From Paraburkholderia megapolitana (GTDB lineage Bacteria > Pseudomonadota > Gammaproteobacteria > Burkholderiales > Burkholderiaceae): a DNA stretch of 64,000 nt. Shown in pieces: positions 26,823 to 35,311 of this stretch. The DNA lies in NCBI RefSeq assembly GCF_007556815.1, contig NZ_CP041745.1, positions 4,331,001 through 4,395,000 on the forward strand, written 5' to 3'. Made by a program: the position numbers and the translations under genes. Under the pieces are notes generated by a model. It worked only from the letters and a program-made list of their open reading frames with translations, ran no database searches and had not been told where the DNA came from. Positions within the stretch are counted from its first letter, which is position 1. Each line of letters starts with the position of its first letter.

Positions 26823-28178
26823 TCACGCGCGTCTGGTCTGGTGAGTAGACGAGGCAAGCATCCACATCGCCGCGTAGTAGCTCGCGAGTATCCACAACGC
26901 CGACAACGGTAGCGCTGCATGAAAGCGATCCCACGCCAGCAAAGTATCGCTGAGCATGAACAGGAGACCGCCCACCGCCGCACGTCGCGCGGAGTCGCGC
27001 AGGCTATCGCCCATCGCGACATGCACCCACACGCGAGCCAGCGCCTGAGCACCCATCGTCGCAAGCACCAGCACATAAACGATCACGGGCACGCGCAACG
27101 CCGACGGCAACGTCGGCCACAGCAGCCACACGTTGACCGCCCCATAGCCGAGGCAAGCAAACACCGACAGCGGTCGAGCGGCAAACCGCGTATCGCTGCT
27201 CAATGCGACGATAAAACACAGATGCGCCAGCAAGAAGCTAACTAGTCCCGCTACAAACAGATTCCACGGCAGCATGAGGAACACATCGCCGGCCAACGAC
27301 AGGACGATGCCGCGCAGCATCCACGACCGGTAGCGCGGCGCGGCCGCGTGCGCCGTCCATGCGAGCCGCAGTATCAACAGCGTCGCGAGCGGTTTGCATA
27401 GCCAGTGGAGCCAACGCCAGGGTGTATCCCCCGCATTCATGAACAGTGCGCCAAGGATTGCTCCGACCACTGCCGCGAGCGTCAAGGTTGCAAGCAACCG
27501 TGGCCTGGTCGACCCATCGCGCCCTAGCGGTCCCGACTCTCCATGCAACGTGCCGTACAACCAGTCCATCAGCGGAAACACGATGTTGAAGTTATACGTC
27601 TGCATCAGATCCCGCCGATGATGGATTCGATGCAGGCGCCGCATATGACTGATCCACGGCAGACGGGTGAGCGGATGTGTCTCGGGCAGATGTTCGCAGG
27701 CGTGAAAAATCTCATAGCTCAGGTACCCGACCAGCATCGTGCCGCAAAACAGCGCGGCGACATTGCCATCGATCTTCGCCAGTAGCCACCAGGCAACGAA
27801 CAGCCCCACGCTGTACAACACGATCAACCACGCGGGAAAGAGAATGACTCGCCAGTCCTGAGCAGACTCGTAACGCATCCGCTCTTCGACGAAAAAGCTA
27901 TGGTGGTCGCCGGTGTGACGCTTGTAGAACATCGCAGCCAGCCGATGTTTATAGTGACCGAGATGCTTGTGCGCAAAGTATTCGGTCCAGTTGAACAACA
28001 CCAGCGCCAACGGGACAGTCAACCACTCCAGCGGCTCCACACGATGCAGTGTTCGCCAGAACAGAAACACGCAGAGAACGCCGTACGCCAGAACAAAGCC
28101 CCCGTGTACCCAGGGGCTGTAACGCGGATCAATGCCTGCGCGATAACGCATCCGGAATGCCTGAGTATCTTGAGGCAC
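26823..28178 (-). CDS. Fatty-acid hydroxylase / YhhN (lysoplasmalogenase) fusion membrane protein
   Basis: A 451-residue polytopic protein, a fusion of two lipid-enzyme families. Numbering from the longer in-frame start at 28238, the N-terminal half (about 40-235) has the di-iron histidine boxes of the fatty acid hydroxylase superfamily: HKHLGH (90-95), RHTGDHH (107-113), HACEH (179-183) and RLHRIHH (201-207). The C-terminal half (about 275-465) matches YhhN/TMEM86: SLAGDVFLMLP (D318), AHLCFIVAL and LLFMLSDTLLAWDRF (D431), with conserved aspartates. TMEM86/YhhN hydrolyses the vinyl ether of lysoplasmalogens. GTG 28178 is chosen because AAGGAG lies 6 nt before it. It lies 34 nt after an alkylglycerol-monooxygenase-like gene, so one operon. 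The substrate is inferred. Confidence 0.82.
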   Translation of the reverse strand: MPQDTQAFRMRYRAGIDPRYSPWVHGGFVLAYGVLCVFLFWRTLHRVEPLEWLTVPLALVLFNWTEYFAHKHLGHYKHRLAAMFYKRHTGDHHSFFVEERMRYESAQDWRVILFPAWLIVLYSVGLFVAWWLLAKIDGNVAALFCGTMLVGYLSYEIFHACEHLPETHPLTRLPWISHMRRLHRIHHRRDLMQTYNFNIVFPLMDWLYGTLHGESGPLGRDGSTRPRLLATLTLAAVVGAILGALFMNAGDTPWRWLHWLCKPLATLLILRLAWTAHAAAPRYRSWMLRGIVLSLAGDVFLMLPWNLFVAGLVSFLLAHLCFIVALSSDTRFAARPLSVFACLGYGAVNVWLLWPTLPSALRVPVIVYVLVLATMGAQALARVWVHVAMGDSLRDSARRAAVGGLLFMLSDTLLAWDRFHAALPLSALWILASYYAAMWMLASSTHQTRRA

Positions 28179-28212
28179 AGCGGCTCCTTCTCTCGTTGAC
28201 GTCGGCAATGTG

Positions 28213-29175
28213 TCACGAAACGCGACGGGTTGTCTCACCGTTCTTCAGCGATCCCGTCAAAGAGCGTGTCCACTCCGGCGCTTTCCACACGTGCCGGATG
28301 CGCTGAAAGAACGGCCCCGGTTGCGCGATATCGCGTAGCAGGTCCCTATATTCGTGAAGCCAGCTAACGAACAGATTTCGCGTATGAACCTGGTTGACGA
28401 TGCCATATTCAGGCGGCTCATCTTTCGATTCCTCGACGAACGTACCGAACAGACGATCCCAGACGATCAACGTACCGGCGTAATTCCTGTCGATATAGCG
28501 AGGATTGCGCCCATGATGCGCACGGTGGTGACTCGGCGTGTTGAAAATGAACTCGATGGCGGGGTGCAACTTCGGCACCAGCGTGCTGTGGATGAAGAAC
28601 TGGTACACGAGGTTCAACGCGTAACACATGCCGATCCAGACCGGATTGAAACCGAGCAGCGCGAGCGGAACATAAACGAGCCAGCCACCATTGAATATGT
28701 TGGTCGCGTTCTGACGCATCGCCGTGGAGAAATTCAGGCGCTCCGACGAATGATGCGTCACGTGCGCGCACCAGAACCAGCGTATGCGGTGCGAGGCCAG
28801 GTGAAAGAAGTAGTAGGCGAAGTCGACGGCGATGTAGAGCACGATACCGACGAGCCAGCTCCAACTGATGTCGAACAGCCGGTGCCGGTAAGCGAGCGCG
28901 TAGACGGGAAAGGCGATCACGCCCGCGAATAGCAGTTCGCTGATCTGATACCCGGCCCCGAGCGTGAAGTTCAGAATCGCTTCGCGCGCATCCATCAGCT
29001 TGCTGTCGTGACGAATGCGGAAATACTCCCACAGCGCGACGCCGATGAAGACGGGCGTCGCGATGACGAAGATCAATTGACGCGCGTCCAGCGCCAGCCA
29101 CGACGCGACGGTTCGACCTAGCTCGAACAGCCCGCTGTGCGTCCAGACTTCAGTGAATGTTTCGATTATCGACAT
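28213..29175 (-). CDS. Alkylglycerol monooxygenase-like (sterol desaturase superfamily) protein
   Basis: A 320-residue membrane protein with the eight-histidine di-iron pattern: HLASH (125-129), HVTHH (138-142) and HHRAHH (216-221). The block FNTPSHHRAHHGRN with IDRNYAGTLIVWDRLFGTF is very close to the signature of alkylglycerol monooxygenase (AGMO/TMEM195), which cleaves ether lipids with tetrahydrobiopterin in animals. Several transmembrane segments lie at about 32-52, 70-95, 105-125 and 165-195. ATG 29175 has a GGGGAGA ribosome site; the frame extends far upstream over the divergent AraC gene and is not used. First gene of the two-gene lipid operon. The bacterial cofactor and substrate are unknown. 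Confidence 0.83.
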   Translation of the reverse strand: MSIIETFTEVWTHSGLFELGRTVASWLALDARQLIFVIATPVFIGVALWEYFRIRHDSKLMDAREAILNFTLGAGYQISELLFAGVIAFPVYALAYRHRLFDISWSWLVGIVLYIAVDFAYYFFHLASHRIRWFWCAHVTHHSSERLNFSTAMRQNATNIFNGGWLVYVPLALLGFNPVWIGMCYALNLVYQFFIHSTLVPKLHPAIEFIFNTPSHHRAHHGRNPRYIDRNYAGTLIVWDRLFGTFVEESKDEPPEYGIVNQVHTRNLFVSWLHEYRDLLRDIAQPGPFFQRIRHVWKAPEWTRSLTGSLKNGETTRRVS

Positions 29176-29302
29176 GCGCGTCTCCCCAGCTTTCTTGTCT
29201 GTAGCGCTATTGAAGACCAGAAGGCGCTCGCAAGGCTTGACTAACGATGTCAGCAAATTGACAATCCGTGCCATTCGCGAATGGTCGCGGATGGGAGTGG
29301 CG

Positions 29303-30307
29303 ATGCCGATCAAACGGGTGACAGGCGCGTGGACGCACTTGCTGGGCGACTGGCTCGACGCGGAAGCGTTGCCTGCTGCGCGCCTGCGGGCCGAGTTGGC
29401 CGCGCTCGCCGACGACGAAGTCGTGGCGATGGAAACCTGGCAGTCGCTGCTCGAACGCGCGACCGCCATGCGTCCGGCGGTGCTCGCGCCGGGCCTCGAG
29501 ATCGGTGCGCTCGTCGAGCCGCGGCATGTCGGCGTGCTCGGTTATCTAGTGCTGGCCTCGGACACAGTCGGCGAGGCATTGCTCGTCTATCGCCGCTACG
29601 AACGGCTTTTCTACGGTATCGATCTCGCCGAGATCGAAATCGACGCTCAAGAGGTCGAGATTCGTTGGCCCCCGAGTGTGCCGGCCGTTTCGCAAGTCGT
29701 CGACGATGTCGCGATTGCCGCGCTCGTCACCTTCATCGCGCGACAGGTGAACGCTGCGCCGGCACCGAGCCGGATCAGTTTCGTTCACACGCCGCCCGCC
29801 GATCCCGCCACACAATTGCTCTACGAAAATTTCTTCGGATGTCCCGTGGATTTCGGCGACGTCTGCACGCGGGTTCGTTTTCCGGCTTCTTATTTAATGA
29901 AACCGATGGCGCATGCGGACCCTGGCTTGCGCGCGTTGCTCGATCGTCAGGCGCAGGCGCTCCTGCTCGCGCAGCCGGATCCGGATGCGTTTGAGCGCGC
30001 CGTTCAGGAGAGTTTGCTTAAGCTGTTGCCTGAAGGCGCGCCGACTATTTCCCGCGTTGCGCAGGCGTTGCATATGTCGTCACGCACGCTGCAGCGAAGA
30101 CTCGATGCGGCCGGCGAAACGTGGCAGTCGTTGCTCGACCGTACGCGGGAGCATCTGGCGCGTCAGTACCTGCTCGATCGAAGCCTGAGTCTCAGCGATA
30201 TCGCGTTGCTGCTCGGTTATTCGGAGCAGAGTGCGTTTAACCGCGCATTTCGTCGATGGACCGACGAGACGCCGGCCCGTGCGCGACGCGGGGAACGCGA
30301 TGCGTAG
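29303..30307 (+). CDS. AraC-family regulator with arabinose-binding-type sensor domain
   Basis: A 334-residue protein. The N-terminal sensory domain (about 20-200) has the motif PAVLAPGLEIGALVEPRHVGVLGYLVLAS of the OruR/VirS-type AraC branch. The C-terminal double helix-turn-helix (about 240-330) has SRVAQALHMSSRTLQRRLDAAGETWQ and SLSDIALLLGYSEQSAFNRAFRRWT. ATG 29303 has GGGAG 6 nt before it. It is divergent from the AGMO-like/YhhN-fusion operon (127-nt gap) and so probably its regulator. A paralogue lies at 36417, also divergent from a lipid-related gene. Confidence 0.9.
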   Translation: MPIKRVTGAWTHLLGDWLDAEALPAARLRAELAALADDEVVAMETWQSLLERATAMRPAVLAPGLEIGALVEPRHVGVLGYLVLASDTVGEALLVYRRYERLFYGIDLAEIEIDAQEVEIRWPPSVPAVSQVVDDVAIAALVTFIARQVNAAPAPSRISFVHTPPADPATQLLYENFFGCPVDFGDVCTRVRFPASYLMKPMAHADPGLRALLDRQAQALLLAQPDPDAFERAVQESLLKLLPEGAPTISRVAQALHMSSRTLQRRLDAAGETWQSLLDRTREHLARQYLLDRSLSLSDIALLLGYSEQSAFNRAFRRWTDETPARARRGERDA

Positions 30308-30322
30308 TGACGAATCGTGGAA

Positions 30323-31183
30323 TCAGGTCGTCGCCAGACCCGATTGCTGCGCGGCCTGCATGACCTTCTGCACGTAAGTCGGATCGCCAGTGCCGGCGGG
30401 TGTCGAGTTCAGATTGTTGAGGTCGACACCGTTCGGACCGGAGTTGTACGCGCGTAGCGCCGCTTCCATGTTGCCGCCGAACTGCGAGGAAAGCGACTTC
30501 ATGTAGTTCGCACCGGCTTTGATGTTGTCGGCGGGGTTGGAGATATCGCCGCCGCCGTTTTGCTGGAACTCATTGTCGCCGAGTTGCATCAAGCCGCCGC
30601 CGGGGGTGCTCGCAATCCCCTTGGATTCCTGCCAGATCTGGCCCGCGAGGATACCGGGAGGCACGCCGGTCGCCTGCGAAGCCGACATGATCTGATCGTG
30701 GTACGTGCTCGCAATCTGCTGCGGCGTCATGTCGCCGCCGGAGGTTTGCTGTGTCGGCGTGACGGACGATGCTTGCGCGGGCTGCTGCACCGGCGGCGCG
30801 GCGGGTGGTTGCGCCGGTGGCTGTGCAGGCGGTTGTGCCGGTGGTTGCGAAGGCTGTTGCGCGTCCGATGTGACGGGCGGTGGCGGCGGTGGTGCCTGCG
30901 TGGATGGCTGACCGCCCTGCGCCCCTGCTGGCGGCGCTTGCGGCGCCTGCTGAGGCGCCGAATCCGGCGAGAACGGTTGCGAGCCCGGCGAAGCAGACGA
31001 CTTGCTGCCGACCGGTGGCGCGTCATCGTCGCCGCCCTGATTCTGCATCTGCTGCAGCAGATACTGGATCATCTCGATCAGTTGCTCGATGAACTGCATG
31101 TTCTTCGTGGCATCGCTTTGCGACGGATCGGTCACGCTGTTATCGAGCGCGGACGAAGGTTGGTTCTGCATGACGTTGAGCAT
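30323..31183 (-). CDS. Type III secretion-associated lytic transglycosylase (harpin-like N-terminus)
   Basis: A 286-residue protein. The N-terminal part (1-50) has the helical FIEQLIEMIQYLLQQMQNQG pattern of harpin-like secreted proteins. A Pro/Gln-rich low-complexity stretch (about 55-145) with repeated QPPA follows. The C-terminal SLT domain (about 155-280) has the catalytic glutamate in GQIWQESKG, then GGLMQLGDNEF and ALRAYNSGPNGVD. Such enzymes open peptidoglycan for the type III needle or are co-exported with harpins. ATG 31183 is preferred because GGGGG lies before it and the mRNA would begin near 31209; an upstream ATG at 31198 lacks a ribosome site. The perfect hrp_II box at 31254-31277 places it in the same regulon as the harpin genes 7 kb away. 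Confidence 0.82.
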   Translation of the reverse strand: MLNVMQNQPSSALDNSVTDPSQSDATKNMQFIEQLIEMIQYLLQQMQNQGGDDDAPPVGSKSSASPGSQPFSPDSAPQQAPQAPPAGAQGGQPSTQAPPPPPPVTSDAQQPSQPPAQPPAQPPAQPPAAPPVQQPAQASSVTPTQQTSGGDMTPQQIASTYHDQIMSASQATGVPPGILAGQIWQESKGIASTPGGGLMQLGDNEFQQNGGGDISNPADNIKAGANYMKSLSSQFGGNMEAALRAYNSGPNGVDLNNLNSTPAGTGDPTYVQKVMQAAQQSGLATT

Positions 31184-31215
31184 GGTTTGCCCCCGCATGA
31201 GGTTGGCTTGTTCCG

Positions 31216-31277
31216 ATTATTGGACGCTGCCTCGCTTCAGGGAGAACGCGATGCGAAGCAAGCGACAGCCATGCGAA
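31216..31277 (-). promoter_or_regulatory. hrp_II box promoter of the lytic transglycosylase
   Basis: Minus strand TTCG-N16-TTCG at 31277-31254, 32 nt, then AATAAT (31221-31216) as -10-like hexamer. The predicted transcript start is about 20-30 nt before the chosen ATG. Confidence 0.75.
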
Positions 31278-31305
31278 GCAAAAGCCTGCAACGTGCAGCG
31301 ATGCT

Positions 31306-31689
31306 TTATGTATTTGGTAGCGTAGATTTCTTGCCACGCCGACGCGGCTTGGGCTCGACGCCCACGCGCGGATCGCGTGCGAGGACAAGCGCCGTCATTC
31401 GCTCCACGACGTCTTCAAACGCCGGATCGGCTTCCGGGACGTAAAGCCATTTACCAAGTACCGGATGCGGCCGCAACGCGGGCATTTCATCGATGAGCGC
31501 GGCGTGGCGGTCCTGCGATGTGCATACAAGCAGGCCATTCCACGGCGCGTCGCGATCGGCGGCGATCAGGCATAACAGGCCGTCGATATATGCGGCGTCG
31601 CTGCCGAACATCCGCTTGTGGATGTAGGTCGGCTCGCGCTCGAATGCGTCGAAGATCCAAAGGAGGGAGTTGCGGATGGTGGATGGCAT
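31306..31689 (-). CDS. TfoX-N-like small protein
   Basis: A 127-residue protein. The core THIRxxFG-like pattern KRMFGSDAAYIDGLLCLIAAD resembles the N-terminal domain of TfoX/Sxy-like proteins. The end (PRRRGKKSTLPNT) is basic. Such stand-alone TfoX-N proteins are common and mostly uncharacterised; a role in competence should not be assumed. It is transcribed in the same direction as, but separate from, the DUF4336 gene. Confidence 0.55.
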   Translation of the reverse strand: MPSTIRNSLLWIFDAFEREPTYIHKRMFGSDAAYIDGLLCLIAADRDAPWNGLLVCTSQDRHAALIDEMPALRPHPVLGKWLYVPEADPAFEDVVERMTALVLARDPRVGVEPKPRRRGKKSTLPNT

Positions 31690-31732
31690 CGGTGTTAAAT
31701 TCCTGGCGACTGCAACACGGTGAAGTGTATGA

Positions 31733-32425
31733 CTACAACCATTCCAGCCCCTTCCTCAGGGTCTCGCGTGCATTGTCCGTAATCACGTCGCCATGCGCTA
31801 CGACGACACGCTCGAACGGCAATGCGAGGATGCGCGCGATGCTTTCTCTTGCGGCGCGTCGATTGGTATACACCACGCGCATCATGGGCGGCCATGTGAC
31901 GTTGCCCAGCATGCCATTCAACTTGAGATAGCCGCGCGTCAGCCAGTGCGAATGCGCCTTGAAGTTTTCAACGAGGTCGGAGGTGATGAGCGTTTTCGAA
32001 GCCGGGTGATAAAAGACGGTTTCCCTCAACATGCTGCCCACGATCGTGATCGACACGAGGTCGCTGCGCCAGTCAGGATCGGGTTCTTCCGATAAAACCG
32101 CATCGAAATGCAGGTCGCGCCGTTTCCGGTGTAGCTTCGCTGGTCCATGCAACCTGGCATCGGGATAGGTCGTCAGGGCCTGCTGCGCATACACGTGGTG
32201 AAACAGATTCGGACAGACGATGTGGCCGACTGGGCCGATCGCATCGATGGGGGCGCGCAACTCCGGTGTGATCGGCACTGGGGAATGCAATAGCACCTTG
32301 CCCGACGAAAGACGGATCACCGTCATGCGTGTGTCGACATGCAGCCCAAGAAAACTGTGCGGGGCTTTGCTCACCCAGATGTCCTCGGCAATCTTTTCAA
32401 GCTCGCTCGTTTTGATTTGATTCAT
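31733..32425 (-). CDS. DUF4336 protein, metallo-beta-lactamase-like fold
   Basis: A 230-residue protein of the DUF4336 type: MTVIRLSSGKVLLHSPVPIT, GPVGHIVCPNLFHHVYAQQALTTYP, and the late LPFERVVVAHGDVITDNA motif give the strands and metal-ligand-like His residues of the beta-lactamase fold, although the HxHxDH signature is absent. The enzymatic role is unknown. The AGGGAG ribosome site at ATG 32425 is good. Confidence 0.82.
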   Translation of the reverse strand: MNQIKTSELEKIAEDIWVSKAPHSFLGLHVDTRMTVIRLSSGKVLLHSPVPITPELRAPIDAIGPVGHIVCPNLFHHVYAQQALTTYPDARLHGPAKLHRKRRDLHFDAVLSEEPDPDWRSDLVSITIVGSMLRETVFYHPASKTLITSDLVENFKAHSHWLTRGYLKLNGMLGNVTWPPMMRVVYTNRRAARESIARILALPFERVVVAHGDVITDNARETLRKGLEWL

Positions 32426-32621
32426 GCGGCTCCCTGGTCGATCTGTTGAGTTGGAGAGGGTTGGTTTCTGCGGACACCTCGCAGTTGAATCAACTCGCCC
32501 TCTCGATGTTCACACACTTCTATTGTGCATTTGCGATTACGGACAGGATAAAGACATCGCGTTTGACGTACACGCTGTCGTAGGAGATAGTCCAATTCAT
32601 TCAACCACGTTGACAGTCTCA

Positions 32622-32870
32622 ATGAACAAGAAAAAATGGTTGCGGGTTGCCCTGATTATCACGGCTGTTGCGCTTTATCGGGTGTACACATACGTTCACC
32701 ACATACAAACAGGCTGCATGCAGGTCGGCGCGCATCAACGATGCCGCTTTGAAAACGCCGCGAACTTCGAGGGGTTGCTGCACGTCGACTTGCTGTTCAC
32801 GTGTGGCTGGGTAGCGGGCGCGATACTGTGTTGGCTCGCTTTCATGTGGTCACGGAAGAAAGGGGATTAA
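32622..32870 (+). CDS. Small membrane protein, 82 residues
   Basis: Starts MNKKKWLRVALIITAVALYR, with a first hydrophobic segment at about 6-24, a cysteine-containing middle (GCMQVGAHQRCRFENA), and a second segment at about 55-75 (LLFTCGWVAGAILCWLAFMW), ending in a basic tail RKKGD. Two-pass topology with the loop outside is likely. ATG 32622 is chosen because upstream codons of the open frame overlap the divergent DUF4336 start and do not look coding. The function is unknown. Confidence 0.65.
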   Translation: MNKKKWLRVALIITAVALYRVYTYVHHIQTGCMQVGAHQRCRFENAANFEGLLHVDLLFTCGWVAGAILCWLAFMWSRKKGD

Positions 32871-32979
32871 GCGGCTCCTTATTTTTCGCTTCAGGTTCTG
32901 GCGCGAGATGCCCAGCCCTATCTGCCACGCACGCCTATAATCCTCCGTGACACTACGTGTTCCAATGAGGATTACAACC

Positions 32980-33078
32980 ATGCCCCTCGATCTCTCACAT
33001 ATCGCGCGTTTGCTCGTCGTACTTGTTGTGGCGATTGGTGTCGTGAAGCTTTTCGGTTACCTGCGTCGCAATAGATAG
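32980..33078 (+). CDS. Very short single-pass membrane protein, 32 residues
   Basis: A frame below usual annotation size: MPLDLSHIARLLVVLVVAIG followed by VVKLFGYLRRNR and stop. GAGG lies 8 nt before the ATG. One hydrophobic helix with a basic C-terminus is the pattern of small regulatory membrane proteins. No homologue was recognised; support comes from the ribosome site and composition only. Confidence 0.5.
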   Translation: MPLDLSHIARLLVVLVVAIGVVKLFGYLRRNR

Positions 33079-33159
33079 AAGCACCTCGGCCCAGTCACGT
33101 ATAGGCAGAGCGAGCTAAACGATGTCCCTTTGTGATTGCTCCAATTGAGGAGTCGAAGA

Positions 33160-34008
33160 ATGGAAACGCCTAAGGTAGGCCGGGTAGCGAAGACGTTACT
33201 CAGCCATTCGTCGATGTCGGTGGCTAACTTCCGCTGCGATTCAAGAGTGGTGGGGTCACACGGCGAGTCGTCGATTTCCTACGTGACACGGGGTAGCCTG
33301 GGATATCAAGCGCGTGGGAAATCCTTTGATCTTGTTGCTGGGTCGATTCTCGTTGGGCGGCCTGGTGTCGATTATGTTTGTACTCACGATCGGAATGTAA
33401 GCGGCGAGTGCTTGTCGTTTCGCTTCACACCCGAATTGATCGAAGCGATCGGCGACGCTCCGGAGGTTTGGCACGTAGACGGTGTGCCACCGTTAGCCGA
33501 GATGATGGTTCTCGGCGAGCTCGCTCAAGCCGCCGCCAACGGTACGAGCGATGTCGGGCTCGACGAAATCGGCATGCTCTTTGCCGCGCGCCTGACAGAA
33601 GTGATTTCCGGCCGGAAGCAGAGAGTGACCGACGCCACCGGGAGCGACCGCCGACGTGCCGTCGATGCAGCGCTCTGGATCGATGCAAACTCTCAGGAAG
33701 GCATCGATCTTGAAGGTGCGGCCAAGGTTGTGGGTTTGAGCAACTTCCATTTCCTGCGCGTGTTCTCTAAAGCGCTCGGCGTCACTCCGCATCAGTACCT
33801 CGTTCGCTGCCGGCTGCGCCATGCGGCCCGTCTTCTGGCCGATGATACGAGGTCTATCAGCGAGATCGCACTCGATGTTGGGTTTGGCGACATTTCGAAT
33901 TTCGTCCGTACCTTTCACCGGGCTGCGGGCGTTCCGCCGAGAAGTTTTCGCCAGATGGCTCGCGGCAAACGTGCTGAGACGCGAGATTTGCAGAGCGTTT
34001 TCCGTTGA
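33160..34008 (+). CDS. AraC-family transcriptional regulator
   Basis: A 282-residue AraC protein. The N-terminal cupin-like sensor (about 15-120, [35 protein letters not shown]) is followed by a C-terminal pair of helix-turn-helices (about 175-275, [45 protein letters not shown]). GAGGAG lies before ATG 33160. It precedes the dehydrogenase gene at 34215 in the same direction but 206 nt apart. The target is unknown; the neighbouring alcohol dehydrogenase is a candidate. Confidence 0.9.
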   Translation: METPKVGRVAKTLLSHSSMSVANFRCDSRVVGSHGESSISYVTRGSLGYQARGKSFDLVAGSILVGRPGVDYVCTHDRNVSGECLSFRFTPELIEAIGDAPEVWHVDGVPPLAEMMVLGELAQAAANGTSDVGLDEIGMLFAARLTEVISGRKQRVTDATGSDRRRAVDAALWIDANSQEGIDLEGAAKVVGLSNFHFLRVFSKALGVTPHQYLVRCRLRHAARLLADDTRSISEIALDVGFGDISNFVRTFHRAAGVPPRSFRQMARGKRAETRDLQSVFR

Positions 34009-34214
34009 GAATGGGCTGTAGCTCGTCAGGAATCTCGACGCCGCCGCGATCAAATCCCGCCCGAAAATAGCAGCAATATCCTCCAAGTATTCCCATCTCC
34101 CCCGCCGTAAGCTGGGTCCACGAAGCGTATTCGTGAACCTTGGTTTATCTGCGCGGGCTAGATGCGATGGCTCGGCGAGAGATCGTCGCAATCGTCAATA
34201 CATTGGAGATGTAA

Positions 34215-35231
34215 ATGCAGGCATATCACCTGGAAGAATTTGGCAAACCCGAAGGCATCGTATTGCGTAATCGAGACGAGCCGAAGCCTGGTCCGAATGA
34301 TGTGGTTATTCGTGTCCGCGCGGCGTCACTCAATCGACGCGACTTGATGATCCTGGCGCGGACGTACCCGTTGCCGGCGAAGCCGGATGTCGTGCCGTTA
34401 AGCGACGGTGCCGGCGAAGTTGTCGCCATCGGCGACAGGGTTTCCAGGTTCAAGGTCGGCGACCGGGTAACCGGAAGTTATTGGCCTCGCTGGCGGGATG
34501 GGCGCCTTGCCGCGGATTACATGGATCAGTTGGGTTGCACGGTCGACGGTATGGCGGCCGAGTTCGCTGTGTTTAACGAGCAGTGGCTCGTCCGGTTGCC
34601 GGACTATCTGACGTGGGAAGAGGGAGCGAGTCTTAGCTGTGCGGGTGTGACTGCGTGGTGCTCAGTCATGGCATCCGGATCGCTTAAGCCAGGTCAGACT
34701 GTTTTGACGCTCGGTACCGGTGACGTGTCGCTCTTTGCTGTGCAATTCGCGAAGATGATGGGTTGCCGTGTTATTGCCACCACGTCTCAAGATGCTAAAG
34801 CTGAGAAACTCAAGACGTTGGGGGCCGATCACGTTATTAACTACGTCGAAACTCCGCAGTGGGGCGCGGCAGTGCGCGAGCTTACTGGTGGGCTCGGAGC
34901 AGATCTCGTCGTCGAAACGATGGGGCCCGAGACGATCGAGCAGTCCTTGATTGCGTCGGCTAGTTACTCGGAGATCGTTGTTCTCATCTGGAAGAGTGTG
35001 AAGCAATCCGCGTTGGTGCTTCCTGCGAGTGCTTATGGGCCGAAGCTTACGACTATCCGTAGGCTGTTTGTGGGTAGTCGTGTTGATCTTGAGGCGATGA
35101 TCAAGGCGATGAGTGCGCGTGAGATTCGGCCTGTTGTGGATCGTGCGTTTCCTTTTGCACAGGCTCATGAGGCTTATAGGTACTACGAGGGGAGGAGTGG
35201 GTTTGGGAAAGTGGTGTTGCTTGGGGAATAG
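34215..35231 (+). CDS. Zinc-free MDR-family alcohol dehydrogenase / quinone reductase
   Basis: A 338-residue medium-chain dehydrogenase. The GroES-like N-terminal half has PKPGPNDVVIRVRAASLNRRD and DGAGEVVAIGDRV. The Rossmann part has VLTLGTGDVSLFAVQFAKMM and the C-terminal FGKVVLL. The catalytic zinc ligands of classical alcohol dehydrogenases are absent, so it is closer to NADPH:quinone reductases and enoyl-type reductases. GGAG lies 6 nt before ATG 34215. The substrate is unknown; it may be governed by the AraC protein upstream. Confidence 0.88.
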   Translation: MQAYHLEEFGKPEGIVLRNRDEPKPGPNDVVIRVRAASLNRRDLMILARTYPLPAKPDVVPLSDGAGEVVAIGDRVSRFKVGDRVTGSYWPRWRDGRLAADYMDQLGCTVDGMAAEFAVFNEQWLVRLPDYLTWEEGASLSCAGVTAWCSVMASGSLKPGQTVLTLGTGDVSLFAVQFAKMMGCRVIATTSQDAKAEKLKTLGADHVINYVETPQWGAAVRELTGGLGADLVVETMGPETIEQSLIASASYSEIVVLIWKSVKQSALVLPASAYGPKLTTIRRLFVGSRVDLEAMIKAMSAREIRPVVDRAFPFAQAHEAYRYYEGRSGFGKVVLLGE

Positions 35232-35311
35232 AAACGTACTTGCTCAAAACCCGTACGCGGCAGAGAGTTGGTTCGCTCCCTGCCGCGTACGGGAACTCAA
35301 GGCGTGACTAT

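Noticed and set aside
32424..32621. Upstream extension of the small membrane protein frame
   Set aside because: Overlaps the divergent DUF4336 start by two bases; no ribosome site and unconvincing residues before M at 32622.
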